A stretch of DNA of 51,728 nucleotides from NCBI GenBank assembly GCA_012064415.1, contig SSNU01000138.1, forward strand, positions 217,612 through 269,339, written 5' to 3'. The notes under the pieces were generated by a model. The model was not told the DNA's origin. It ran no database searches and saw nothing but the letters and a program-made list of their open reading frames with translations. This stretch comes from Gyrodactylus bullatarudis. Lineage: Eukaryota > Platyhelminthes > Monogenea > Gyrodactylidea > Gyrodactylidae. The translations under genes were made by a program, and so were the position numbers. Positions 21,101-32,016 of this stretch are shown here, in pieces; position 1 is the first letter of the stretch; every line of letters starts with the position of its first letter.

Positions 21101-24100
21101 AATTTATCTATTTTTAGTATACGTTTGAGACCATTTTCGGTTCTATCCAGTATGCATTGTTTGAGACATGCTGTCGAGAATTTTTGTTCATTCACGACTT
21201 TTTCCATCACGAGGCCATCACAGATAATGCCAAAGTTATTCAGAATTTAGGCTTTGACACTGCCAATATTCTCTCGAGTGAGTTTCCCCTTTTAAGTTGC
21301 AGTCACAATCTATAGTTGCTTTATAATAATTTTACACAAGTTAGCAAAATTATTTTTCAAAAATTCACCAATTTAAAAAAAATCACAAAATTGGTTTACT
21401 TCTCGGGATATAATAAGGAATTGTTAAAAGTAGGAGATTCTAAACGATAAAACCTCAGACTAATGAAATACAGATGAAGATCAAGTACATTTACTGGGAT
21501 TGGTTTAAGAATAATTATCGATTTAAATCAAAGATTTTCTTCGTTCCAATAGACCGGTAGTGCAAAAGGTCCAACTGATTTGGAATTTATTTATATTAAA
21601 AATTTATTACAATATAATACATGATATGATCTAATAGCATTATAAAATTGCATATTTAGACTGCCAGTCTTGAATTTATTGTTCTTTGTTAGAACATGAT
21701 TCAGCATTGAGAAAGTTCGCTCTAAACAAACCAACCACTTGAAAGTAGGCATTATTTATGCTAGTAAATAAAAAATACTAAAAAATAGGTTTCTTTATTT
21801 TCATTCGATGTATTCGAAACTAGGTTTTGCCTAAGAAGATTCTTTACAGTATCAATGATGAATCTAAGGGACTGAAGCAGTTATTGGTTTCACCAAGTTA
21901 AAATATCGAAATAAAAAGATATTACTCGAAACTGTGAATATCATTAGAATTAAAATGAGCTGTTTATTCTATGGCTAAAGAAATATTTTGTCTGATAAAA
22001 TAAATAAATAAAGGCTACTACAAGATTTTATAATTTTGAACCAAGTAATTCTTCACGGAGCTGTTCGGCATAGATTGACTATAAAGTTGTTCGCTTGCTA
22101 TCTGACTATGTTGTCTTCTGGCTTGTATGGGTCTAGCTGTGGAAAATGAAAAGGAAGAGACTTACTACGCCCTTCTCTTCCTTTTCTTTTTCGACAGATA
22201 TACCCAAGCCATAAGTATCAAGCGAAGAACAAGATTTTATGCTTGAAAGTGACTGTATAAATTCATCTTATGAATCATCAATGATTTTAATGACTTATAA
22301 TAATTATTAGTGCAGTATGTAACTTGTTTACTTTTCCTCATTCGAAAAATATCAAAATTTCATTTCTAACATTACTATAGTTGCGACGTTTTTGATAAGA
22401 ACTGAATTAACACTAGATTAAGCCTCAAGTAATTATGTCTAAGTAAGCCTTTTCCTTTACATTCACTCAGGTATCATTTTCTTCTTTATTCGTCTCTGAC
22501 TATGGACTATATACACGAGCCTTGTATAATTTGATTGGCTGAGATTTTTTCAAAAGTTGAATATTCAAAATGCAGATGAAAAAATAGCAAAAAAAACATT
22601 TTGTACGCCCTAGTTATCATAAATTACTAGATTTCCCAAATTACTCCAAAATTTCATTGCAGATCAATCAGATCAAGTCAAGATAACCTCAACCATAAAA
22701 ATCTTTGATGATGTCCTTGGGAAGACAGTTGTCTGGCTCCATAAGAACTCAATAGCACAAATAAACCAAAACTCTTATGATCTAATTGGATGTCTCTTGG
22801 TCATTCAAATCCTTCAAGGCCTCAATGAGGCTGGCAAACGACGTCAGGTACCAATTCTAACAAGGTAAACAATCTTGAAATAAATTATTATCATTTTTAT
22901 GAAAAAGTTATAAAATCAAACTGTTTTATTAAAATTTTACACTAAAAACATCACGTCTATATGTTACAGTTAAAGTAATGAATCAGGGGTTTTCAAAATT
23001 ACCTAGTTAATATAATCTAAACTGTGATTTTTCAGGTGAAGTAATAAATAAATTTATTTTCCCTTACTCTAACGAAAAATTCCCTAAAAGTATGCTTCAA
23101 GCATACATCATAAACCTAATTGACATGAAGATGAGAATTAACTTCTCTTACATAAAACTCGATATTTTTCTTTGGAAAGTCAGGAAAAAATTATTTTTTG
23201 AATTCCATAAGAAAATAAGCCAATAAGTTGGAATAATTTTTAAAAATTTCCGAAAAAATTCAATCTGATCAAAATAAGGTAGTTTTCGGATTTCGAAAAT
23301 GCACCAAATTTCCACTTTTTCAACTTTCGAATCCAAAATTTTTATCGATTTCAAAGATTCGAAGCAGTTAAATGCAGATGGGATAGCTATGGGTTCACCT
23401 TTAAGTCCTCTTTTAGCTGATATCTTTTTAGGTTGGTTAGAACTTAATAAAATGTCAGAAACTATCAATACTTTCACTGATGTTTACATCAGATATGTCG
23501 ATGACACTTTTATTCTGATGAAACCTAATGTATCAATAGATGATTTTTTCTTCAAGATGAACTCATTTCATCCGAATATTAAATTCACTATGGAAAGAGA
23601 ATCTAATGGTATTTTGAGTTTCCTAGACGTCAAACTAACCAGAAAAGAGACTGATAATGGGTAGTATCTTCATTATGCTAGTTTCAGTCCTATATCTCAT
23701 AAAATTGGCTTAGTAATTGGTCTAGGGAAGAGGATAAGAAGAATCGCAAGTCCTGAGGAATGGAAAAATGAAATAGAGAATTCGAAGTCATGTTTGATGG
23801 AAAATGGTTATCCAGGAAAATTTGTGGACAAATTCATCAATCAACCTATGGTTAGAGATGAGGTTGTAGAAACAGAAGAGGTGGATAAAATTACTATTTT
23901 CATGAAGCTTAACTTCAAAGGAGATGGTTTCAGTAATGATATAAGAAGAAGACTTAATAATCTCATAGATCAAAATTATAATAATATACAATTGAATATT
24001 GTATTTAAAACACAGAGATTGTTCAGTTTGATTCATAAGGATTTACTCAAACCTGAAGAGAAGACTATTAGTTTATCAATTCCAGTGTGATTGTGGCGCT

Positions 24101-27100
24101 TCTTACATAGGAAGAACTATTAGGAAATTGTCTACAAGATCGAATGAATATCTACATAAGGATGTTACTAGACATCTTAAACAGGAAAACCACGCAGCTT
24201 CAATTTCAAATTTTTCCGTTTTATACAAAAACCCTGGGGATGATAGCATAGATGTGTGGGTAAAGGAGAAATTCTTTATCAATCAATACAAACCCAATCT
24301 ATGTGTTCAGAAAAACTATTCCTATAATCTTCAACTACCTTGGCCTATGTGAGCTTTTTCACTTTTCTTTTTTTCAATGGAGAGTTTTGGTGTTTTTTCA
24401 GCTTGCATTTATTCTTAATTCTAAAACTTTTACTATTTCTTTCATATTTGTAAATTGTTATTTTCATTCAATTATTTAACTCTTATCATTTTTAAAGTGA
24501 TACCACTGATGATCCTTTAAGAAATACGTATTTGGTGTTAATATATATTTTATTTCTATTTTTATATGATTTTAAGTGGATTTTCGGACGTATTTGAGAA
24601 TTTACGTGAATTATTCAATCAGAAAAATCTATCCTGCCAGTTCCCTGAACAATAAGATCTGATCTATCAGTAGTTTTGTTAATCAATTTAACCGAGTTTT
24701 TGTAATCCAATTTTTCCCCTTCAAAATCAAATATTGTGCTCAACACTGGGATATTTGTTAGTTTCTCTGTGAAAACGTTATATTCCCCACAGTCCAGATC
24801 GAATGATTTCAATTGATCATAGTCCCGAATTCTCGGGCAATATAGAAATTTCGGATCTGCCTTTCCCAACCTTTACTTCTATTTTAATACATGATTTTAA
24901 GTGGATTTTCGGACGTATTTGAGAATTTACGTGAATTATTTAATCAGAAAAAACTAGGTTTATGTTAAACCTAAAGCTAATTAATATGAGCGATTACAGA
25001 TTCAGGATTCTTTTTAATCGAAATTATTAAACTTATCAATTTTCAAAAAAGATAAGATTCATATCTATAGCAGCTGAATAGCTAGTTCAATTAGATCAAG
25101 GCATATTTTTATGCATGAAATCAATAAGCAGATCCAACCAGAGTCTCTTGAAATGAGACTAATTTAAACCCCATTTTTACCTTCTTTAATATCTAAGATG
25201 TTTAGATATCAGTAGAGCATCAAAAAGTCCTTTAAGTCATATTTTACAAGTAAGGTATATTAAAAAAATAAACCACATTGGTATAATCAGAAGAGGTGAG
25301 GTTTCATATAAAAAAGTTATAAGAGCATATATCGGTCATATTTTTTTGTGATAGGTCATATTTTTTAAAAGGCATATTTATAGGTCATATTTATACATAA
25401 TGTATACTTTGGATAGAATATCCCCATACCTAATCTAATTGACCAATCACATTCATTATTTGATTTCCCATGATTGACATTTTGATTACGTCATGCAGCA
25501 TGCTTTATTTTACATTCTTTTAACCATGCCAAAAGCACCAACACCAAGTAGCATAAAGATTACAAATTTTATCAAATCCTGGCCTAATTGAATTCCAAGA
25601 ATCTAGAACGGGAGATCTTTATTGTAAGATTTGCTGTTGCACTGTCAATAATAGAAAATCATTTTTTGTATTGCAACATAGAAAAACGGATTGACATAAA
25701 CGAAAACTCACGAATTCCTCTAGTTCAAAAACACAGATATTCATACAAAATCGAGATGAAAAAATTCATAAAGATCTAGCAGAACTATTCTCAAGTCTTG
25801 GATTACCTCTAACAAAACTTAAAGAACCCAAAGTGAAGTCTTTCTTCATGGAAAATTTTTCATTCAATATTCTTTCTCATGAATCGTATCGGAAATATGT
25901 CAGTGAATTGTATGATCAAAAAATTCAAACAGTGAAGACGGAAACCTTGAAAGATATAATTGCCGACGAATCTCAAATAAACGGCCAAAAGTATCTAAAT
26001 TTCATGGGTGGAGATTTAACAAAGCCAGAAATTTCCGCACTACTTAGGTCCTATCGTCTATCAGAATCCTTGACAACGACCAAACTTATCCAATACATCA
26101 ACCAAACACTCATGTCTTTTAATATAATACCTCAGAACTTTCTACTCCTGATAACTGATGCAGTAAAATATGATACAGCTGCTACTAATCATCTCAAAAT
26201 GAGTTATCCAAATCTTTTTCATATAACATGTCTTGCTCATTTACTTCACAATTTGGCAATGAAAATTAAAGAGTCATACAAAACAGTCAATGACCTAATA
26301 TCAACGGTTAAGGCTCTAGTTGTTAAAAATCGACATCATCAAGTTATGTTTGATGTAATTGGTCTACCACCTGCACCAATACTCACAAGGTGGGGAACCT
26401 GGCTTGAAGCAGCTCAATACTATAGCCAGTATTTGCCTGAAATACAAAGAATTGTTTCTAAAATGACAAAAAAACTGAAACTGTTATAAAAGCAAAGCAA
26501 GCTGTGGTGAATGAAAGTCTAATAAGTGATTTATCAGAGATTCAACTAAACTATGGACCAATTTTACCTCTAATAAATAAGTTTGAATCTAAATCCTTAA
26601 GAATCTATGAAAGTATTAATATCCTTCAGAAACTAAATTTCTATCAAGATCCTATTTGCCTTCAAGATTACCTCCATAAGCGCCTCAAGAAAAATCCTAT
26701 TATAGAAATTATCAACCGAGAGAATCCTAGTATTTCCCCGCATCAATATTGCCTGATGTCAACTGCTTAGTGTACTTCTTGCGATGTTGAAAGGTCATTC
26801 TCAAGAATGAAATATTTTTAAAATGATAGACGCCAATTTAAAGATGACAGATTTGAAAATTATGTTTTTTTATATTTAACTGAATGAAAAAAAAACATTT
26901 ATATCTTATTTATGACTCAAAAAAAGTCTTTTTATAGGCGCCTATAAATGAGTTTTTAGGTCATATTTTTGATGCTCTAGTAATCAGTTTAAATAAAATT
27001 TATAAGATATTCCTTTTTTGATATTAACTAATTGTTCGTAACAATAAATTTTCTCGTTGGCTAAGGTTAAAGTTCAGTTTAGGAACGCAGGTTTTTAAAT

Positions 27101-30100
27101 ATGATTTAATCCTGTAATTACTAACAAGTAGCTTTGAGAATCCATTATTAAGATTTAAACTATATTAAAATTGTTCAAAATAGAATCTTCATTTAAAATA
27201 AGCTCTTATTTTAGATATTTAATTTATTTTAATCGGCACATTTTTATAAAATTTATTCATGGATATAACAGATATAAACCCTTCCTGTCTAAGATGCCTA
27301 GTTATCGCTGTATCTTTCTTGAGAAGATCGTTCCCCCTCTAGTTGATAACTTCCTAATTGTACGACCTATATATGTAGCTCCACAGTCACATTGGAATTT
27401 ATAAATCAATAGAGTTTTCTTTTGAGGTTCCAGTAAATCTTTATAGATCGGGCTAAACAAATCTTTGTAATTGGTGGAATAGAAAAAGAGTTCTGATAGA
27501 AATTCAATTTGGCCATATTTGAGCTATTTTTGAATTTCTATTTGTCATGAAAATTCTAGCTTTGACAAAAATATTATAGTATACTGATCCAAAGTAGATT
27601 TTTAATCTTACAGTCTTGTAATTTCGGTCTCTTTTCATCATTCTCACCAATGTATTTAGACTCTTTATGAGATCCCTTAATAAGAGGCACGAAAAATGGT
27701 TTGTTTCTAACTCGACTAAAACCGGTCTGGTGATTGAAAATAAACATTGCTGTGATTAGAATAGAAATTTATTAAAAAATACCTTTTAGATTTTATTGTA
27801 CTTGGTGGGACCTAAAAGAAAACCTTTTATTGCTGCTTTGTATTTTTTTTTTGAATTCCCTCATGAAATGAGTCCATGAATTGTTAGAATAGAAAAAGAG
27901 TTCTGATAGAAATTTAATTTGGCCATAATTGAGCTATTTTTGAATTTCTATTTCTTATGAAAATTCTAGCAATATGTATCAAAATTAGCATTTTTGACCC
28001 CTCCCCCCAGTCATTACTAACGACTTGGATCGTCTGTGTTAAAAATTGTCAGCTCTACTCACTTCACCTACCCTTCATTGTTGGAACACAACACTTTCTT
28101 GAACTTTAAAATACTTTTTTCATCCCTCATTAGAAAGGAAATTTATTAAGCTACAAAATTACGCATAATTCATAGTTTTTCACTAATGCCAACCAGAGTT
28201 ACTTTTTTTGAAAATGTAGTCAAATATTTGGAACGTTTTTTTGGAAACCTATTTGCTGAGACCTTAGGTAAGAATAAAATAACTTTCGATCGTAAAACAA
28301 TAGCTCTAGATTTTAAATATGCAATCGCCTGCTCGATATCTCTTATAGTTTAGAAGATTGCTGGTTTTAGAGCCAAAAAATGCCAGTTTTAACCTCTATT
28401 ATCTTTGTAATGATAAGTCGGCTTCCAAAAAGGAATTAAGATTCGGAATTGGCGTAATTATTTTGGTACGGTTACAAATTTTCTCATTTATGTGATAATA
28501 GTTTTAATATTTCCACAAGACCGAGTTTGAGATGTTCTCTCGCTAGTATTTGTCACTCTACTGCTTAAAGTTACATTAGAATGTTTTTTTTCAGTCCCAC
28601 TCCATAAGAAGGAATTCATATATTTTATTCCGTATACTTTAGCTACTTTGAATCATTAGCTGGGGAAGTATGGCCAAAGGTCTATGATAGAATTAATGCT
28701 CACATTGAAAGTATGAAGACCATTGACTTTGACAGTTTTGCCACGGCCTGTGAGTCAGCCTTTGGATCAAGTAATCGTTTTGCTAAAAATACAGAATCCT
28801 TTGTCTTTGATGAAACATCGCGATCAATGATGACCGATCAACCTCTGAAAATTAATCAAAAGTCCATCTTTCTCATACGACCGCACTCCTTATCGCGTAG
28901 ATATTCCGAGCTCCTAGTTAGCCTCTATCTAATTGGACATGATGCTCCTGGAAGTGAGTTCTTCTTACCAACTAATCACGATATATTTTTTTCGATAAAT
29001 AACAGAAAAATATGAGAATTATTTATACAAATCAAATCTCTGAGTTTATACGTTCATCTGATAGAAGAGAAGAAGAAAAAATTCCTATTTTGAGCCTTAT
29101 GTTCTTAATTTTATTTTAGATATTCATAATTTCAATTGAAGAAGTCAAATTCTCAAATTTGCGCCATTATTTTTCAATGAATTTTACTACGAGAAATGAT
29201 AAACAAGATAATTATCTTAATATAATAAGATTAATTATATTCTGAATAGACTCTGAAAAATCCAGTCAATTTGGGGAAAATTCAAAGATTTTAGGCAAAA
29301 TGGAAAATGGCAATTAGAACATCAATTTTTTTTAAAATTTAGTTTTCCTAAACGACAATTATGGAGCATAAAGAATTTATTTGAAGCATGAAGTGTTCGG
29401 GGAAAAAAATTGTCTTTCTCTACTACGGAGTTTATTCTCTCATTTCATAGAAAATGACAAAAGAAGAAGAAATAGCCATTGAAATTTTTGTTCTAAATTC
29501 TAATTAGACTTTTGCATGACTTCGATTGAAATTGACAGGTTTTCATATTCGTGCCATCCTTCAATGAATTTTACTACAAAAAATAACAAATTTTGATTAA
29601 TGAAGAGTGCAACACCAGTACCTACTAAAGTTAACTAGGTGCTTAGGTAATATATCCCACAGGAACGTCTGTCTTATTTGGTAATGGATTAGCCCATATC
29701 GCTGAATTTTACAGCTTACTAATGGATTATAGATTATTTCTAAATGCTTTGTGAGTTTCATTCGTACCATTCTCGGTGGGATCCGTTAGTAAGCAGTAGC
29801 ATTCAGCAACATGGGCTAATCCATTACCAAATAAGACGTTCCTGTGGGATACATTACCTAAGCACCTAGAACGAAATATTTCTAGTTAATAAATTTTTAG
29901 CTACTGAACATTTTAGATCGAAACCTGACTTAAAATTACTGTAAAAATGCGGTAAAAGTTAGGGAAAAAGATTTTTGGGATTACATTGAATTTTTTATAC
30001 ATCAGACTGACAATATTTACAACTCTAGTTGTGGAGAATGACATTAATAGAGTAAAACTTTTCTAACAGAAGCATATTATGGGCAATTTTTAGGGAAAAA

Positions 30101-31719
30101 ATATATTTGTATTTCCCTCGTTCACAACCGTGACAATCAAGACGTATAGATTAAAAATACCTTTTGTACAATAGAAAAAAGAGTTTTATCAATTAATTTT
30201 TTTTCATAGCATCTCAAATTATTGAAAAGTTTTGTGAAAATACTGATGACATTGCAGACAGTTCGACTGGATCCTCGGCTGCCCTCAGTCTCAAATTACT
30301 TTCAAGAATTGACGATCTCCACTTACACTATGAGAGGTGTCTACTTTCTTTGAGTAACGTCCTACCAAGAACAAGACTCAGGTTAATTTTCCTCATCAAC
30401 AATTATGACCTAATAATTACTGTTCTTAGAGTGAGTAATCATTCCTTTTTGCAAATGAAACATCTTGTAATCATATTCAGAAGAGCTATGATGGGAGACA
30501 TTTTAAATTTCATTTTTATAATTTGAATTGAATTTTTTTATCGATTGCAAGGTGTGAGAGAAGTTAAACGCTATTCTTTTCACCAGGAATCACCAAGGAA
30601 ATAATTAGTCTTGTTCATTTTTTTGAAAAAAACCGTCACTTTGAACTTATCTTGGATCATGTATACTAGATTTTTCTAAGCATATTGTGATTATCTGGCA
30701 CAAATGATAATAAATATGAACAGATGTTGGCAATGTTTTCATCTTTAAACTGAGAGAAGTTAATTTAAAATCTTATGCGAAGGGAGAGGAGAAAAAAGTA
30801 TCCCCTTGCTGAAAATTAGTAAAAGTGTACATTTTGAATCAGTTAAGAAATTTCGATACCTTGATGAAAAAATGAGATTTTTTTTGAAAATCATGAATCT
30901 CCAAATTCATCGAGAATATATGTTACAGTGGATCACTGAATTATTGAACTTGATATTTTACTTTAATGATGAAATTTTAAAATACTATAATGAATTTTAT
31001 GAGTTGAATTTCAAATTTTCCTTAACGAAGTACAAAAGGTATTGAAAGAGAATTAAACAATATGCCAACTGAAAAAACACCAAAACTTTGAAGAGATAGG
31101 TGAAACTCTCACAAAGACCAAGATAGGTATAGTTGAAGGTTATAGGGAATAGATTTTCCTCATACATTTGACTTCGTAATGTTGAGGGAATATTAATAAT
31201 TTCTAGTAAATACCAATAATAATAAGCCCATTTTTCAATTAGGAACAAAATCTCGAGTTTACTCTGCAATGGAAAAAGTGTCATGAAAAAATTTCACAGT
31301 TTTACGACTACTTCATCGAACTATCCCTTATGCCTTATTTCGGTTCAATGATTTCCTTTGTCAAGCAACATGAATCTTTTATTCAAAGTGATGGAAACCC
31401 GGATGGTTCTAATCAGAACCGGGAAGAGATTGTCAAGAATATGGAAGTTAAAGTGACGCACATCATCAAAGGATTCAACATTGATTGGAAAAATTCGATT
31501 GTTAAAATTCACTCAGAAGTTATGAACGAATTCTCCAACTACACAGTTGGAAATCAGATATTCCAGCTAATGTTGACCAAATTATTAGAATATTACAATG
31601 ATATACAAAAGTTCTTACAAATGAGTCCAAACAAGACTCTCTCGAGTAAGAACCAGTTAATTAGTGTTCATGAAATCTTGAACGAAGTGAAAAAATTCCG
31701 TACATCTTATGAAATGTGA
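18179..31719 (+). CDS. VPS52: VPS52, subunit of the GARP/EARP tethering complexes, 8 exons, 801 aa
   Basis: Exons: 18179-18239, 18272-18468, 18497-19273, 21118-21277, 22663-22864, 28643-28953, 30210-30430, 31243-31719; phases agree and the total is 2406 nt. VPS52 tethers endosome-derived vesicles at the trans-Golgi (GARP with VPS51/53/54) and recycling endosomes (EARP). Matching landmarks: DLREYSLDIRNKL and ECDAILERLQNVLSAF in the N-terminal coiled coil; SRLQNRQSVR; KKPLANYQIIQNQLLKFRF; VLVPHT; LIFLINNYDL; and C-terminal IKGFNIDWKNSI. Somewhat longer than human VPS52 (723 aa). The first two introns are 32 and 28 nt, the second a GC-AG intron; intron 5 is 5778 nt and packed with transposons. 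The start is the first ATG in frame with the N-terminal homology. COG3 was considered and rejected: the motifs fit VPS52 throughout. Confidence 0.95.
20112..20759. mobile_element. TIR element with decayed integrase (Ginger-like), in VPS52 intron 3
   Basis: Ends 20112-20166 and 20701-20759 are long imperfect inverted repeats (TGCCGATTATGCATAA ... GAGCTCTTGCCGAATATGG ... ATAATTTGGGGG). Inside, the plus strand has a broken DDE integrase: QVDLVDYQ-like start, DGEYEFLLVYQDHFTKYLLL, a TGA, then in another frame SLRRFGPPHILQSDN. That order matches the retroviral-type integrase core (first D, TKY, SDNG). A gypsy-like integrase enclosed by TIRs is the plan of Ginger DNA transposons. The copy is dead (stops, frameshifts, third catalytic residue not found). 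Capture of a retrotransposon piece by a MITE is the alternative. Confidence 0.65.
21278..22662. repeat. VPS52 intron 4, with a dispersed repeat at 22089-22160
   Basis: The intron is AT-rich with no open frame. The segment 22089-22160, read on the minus strand, resembles 40324-40406 (plus) in a PKD2 intron: TTTCATTTTCYACAG, then GACYCATACAAG, AGAAGACAACAT and TAGCAAGCGAA are shared in the same order. Two diverged copies in unrelated genes indicate an old mobile repeat, possibly SINE-like. Nothing else recognised. Confidence 0.5.
23100..23342. repeat. Copy of the calpain-intron repeat family abutting a Penelope element
   Basis: Contains CCTAATTGACATGAAGATGAGAATT (inverse of sequence near 11480-11505) and ACCAAATTTCC.CTTTTTC.ACTTTCGAATCC, found also at 11393-11430. 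The relative orientation of the two parts differs from the calpain copy, so it is rearranged. It ends where the truncated Penelope coding sequence begins. Confidence 0.5.
23343..24628 (+). mobile_element. Penelope-like retroelement copy 1 (RT plus GIY-YIG endonuclease), 5'-truncated
   Basis: In VPS52 intron 5. The frame opens just before GIAMGSPLSPLLADIFLGW (RT motif) and the active site YIRYVDDTFILM, then FTMERES, LSFLDVKLTRKE; a TAG follows KETDNG at about 23662. The frame reopens through ISHKIGLVIGLGKRI to about 24090. A one-base shift then yields QFQCDCGASYIGRTIRKLSTRSNEY, a GIY-YIG-type endonuclease with the Cys spacing seen in Penelope-like elements, ending at a TGA near 24352. A 3' tail ends in AAGTGGATTTTCGGACGT..., which copy 2 shares. 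It is 5'-truncated, with one stop and one frameshift: not functional, though the YVDD motif is intact. Confidence 0.9.
24553..24952. repeat. Duplicated Penelope 3' end flanking an unknown gene fragment
   Basis: The Penelope 3' tail occurs twice in the same orientation, at 24553-24627 and 24877-24952, nearly identical (GATTTTAAGTGGATTTTCGG, TATTTGAGAATTTACGTGAA). Between them lies a minus-strand open frame, 24869-24615, of 84 codons (YCPRIRDYDQLKSFDLDCGEY and on), with better codon complexity than flanking DNA. I do not recognise it; faint similarity to the N-terminus of DXO/RAI1 decapping enzymes is only a guess. A host fragment transduced between two Penelope ends would give this layout. Confidence 0.65.
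25213..26979 (+). mobile_element. hAT-superfamily DNA transposon, complete ends, dead transposase
   Basis: TIRs TAGAGCATCAAAAA at 25213-25226 and inverted at 26966-26979, with imperfect 8-bp target duplications (gatatcag / gtaatcag). Subterminal AGGTCATATTT words are repeated at the left end and once at the right. A transposase starts at an ATG at 25526 (MPKAPTPSS) but soon meets stops. The open part 25833-26487 has DAVKYDTAATNHLK, HITCLAHLLHNLA and LTRWGTWLEAAQYY, typical of hAT-like transposases of the CGGBP1/SCAND3-related type. After a shift, 26504-26770 leads to the dimerisation motif CDVERSFSRMK. Several stops and frameshifts make it inactive. It lies in VPS52 intron 5. Confidence 0.88.
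27240..27460 (-). mobile_element. Penelope-like fragment, GIY-YIG region only
   Basis: The minus strand reads SPIYKDLLEPQKKTLLIY followed by KFQCDCGATYIGRTIRKLSTR, homologous to the endonuclease of the other copies but with different linker residues (EPQKK against KPEEK). It marks a diverged third copy, opposite in orientation to copy 1. It breaks down after the LSTR segment. Confidence 0.8.
27477..27970 (+). repeat. Direct repeat pair, ~84 bp each
   Basis: 27477-27560 and 27887-27970 are about 93% identical by eye (GAATAGAAAAAGAGTTCTGA at the start; GAGCTATTTTTGAATTTCTA later). They contain the AATTTGGCC word seen in the calpain-intron repeats, so may be members of the same loose family. 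The ~330 bp between is AT-rich with no frame. Confidence 0.65.
28060..28510 (+). repeat. Dispersed repeat, copy B (pair of 5137-5580)
   Basis: Same orientation as copy A, ~85-90% identical over most of its length by eye, with ~40 extra bases near 28270-28315. It lies just upstream of VPS52 exon 6. Confidence 0.75.
28954..30209. repeat. VPS52 intron 6 with foldback at 29635-29869 and a recurring motif
   Basis: Arms 29635-29727 and 29781-29869 are inverted copies (CTAGGTGCTTAGGTAAT, ATCCCACAGGAACGTC, TTATTTGGTAATGGATTAGC) around a ~53-bp loop: a foldback or MITE of about 235 bp with ~93% arm identity. Elsewhere in the intron TCAATGAATTTTACTAC, preceded by a GTGCCA/GCGCCA-like word, occurs near 29173 and 29557 and again at 45163 downstream of PKD2 exon 2, marking another dispersed repeat. 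Confidence 0.75.
31055..31185 (-). mobile_element. Penelope-like 3' terminal fragment
   Basis: Minus strand: a tail matching copy 1 just before and after its stop (ATTCC.TATAACCTTCAACTA..., CTTGG.CTWTGTGAG, then AGTTTTGGTGTTTTTTCAG). No RT is left. It lies in VPS52 intron 7, upstream of the last exon. Confidence 0.65.
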
Positions 31720-32016
31720 TGTGTTATTGTTATGATTTCTTATTATTTTGTGATTCCATTATTCTGTACACTGAAATCGTCTTGTATTTTTGGATTATTC
31801 AATAGAAAAAGAACCTATTAATGCATTAAAAATTATTCTTGCAAATCGAAATTATTAATAAGTGAGTAAAAATTACGATTTACTGAATCGTATTTAGAGA
31901 AATAATTTAAATTTGATATGTCGCCATTGCTTTATGGTTAAAGCAATAACTAGTTTTGAATTATTTGGTTTTGTTTAAGTATGTTAAAATGGAATATAAG
32001 TATTTACACTGCGATT
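31720..32016. other. VPS52 3' flank / Ly6 gene upstream region
   Basis: An ATTAAA variant signal at 31825-31830 may serve VPS52. An in-frame upstream ATG for the Ly6 gene lies at 31981. No other gene seen. Confidence 0.4.

Noticed and set aside
23788..24036. Minus-strand open frame opposite Penelope copy 1
   Set aside because: Mirror frame of the RT coding strand; no independent motifs.
30997..31284. 95-codon minus-strand frame in VPS52 intron 7
   Set aside because: Partly the Penelope 3' tail plus antisense of VPS52 exon 8; not a gene.
18497..31719. Assignment of the large coiled-coil gene to COG3
   Set aside because: On closer reading the motif series (SRLQNRQSVR, KPLANYQI, VLVPHT, LINNYDL, IKGF..WK) fits VPS52 exon by exon; COG3 motifs are absent.
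31981..32016. Upstream in-frame ATG as start of the Ly6 protein
   Set aside because: Would add 12 mostly polar residues before a well-formed signal peptide; possible but less likely than 32017.
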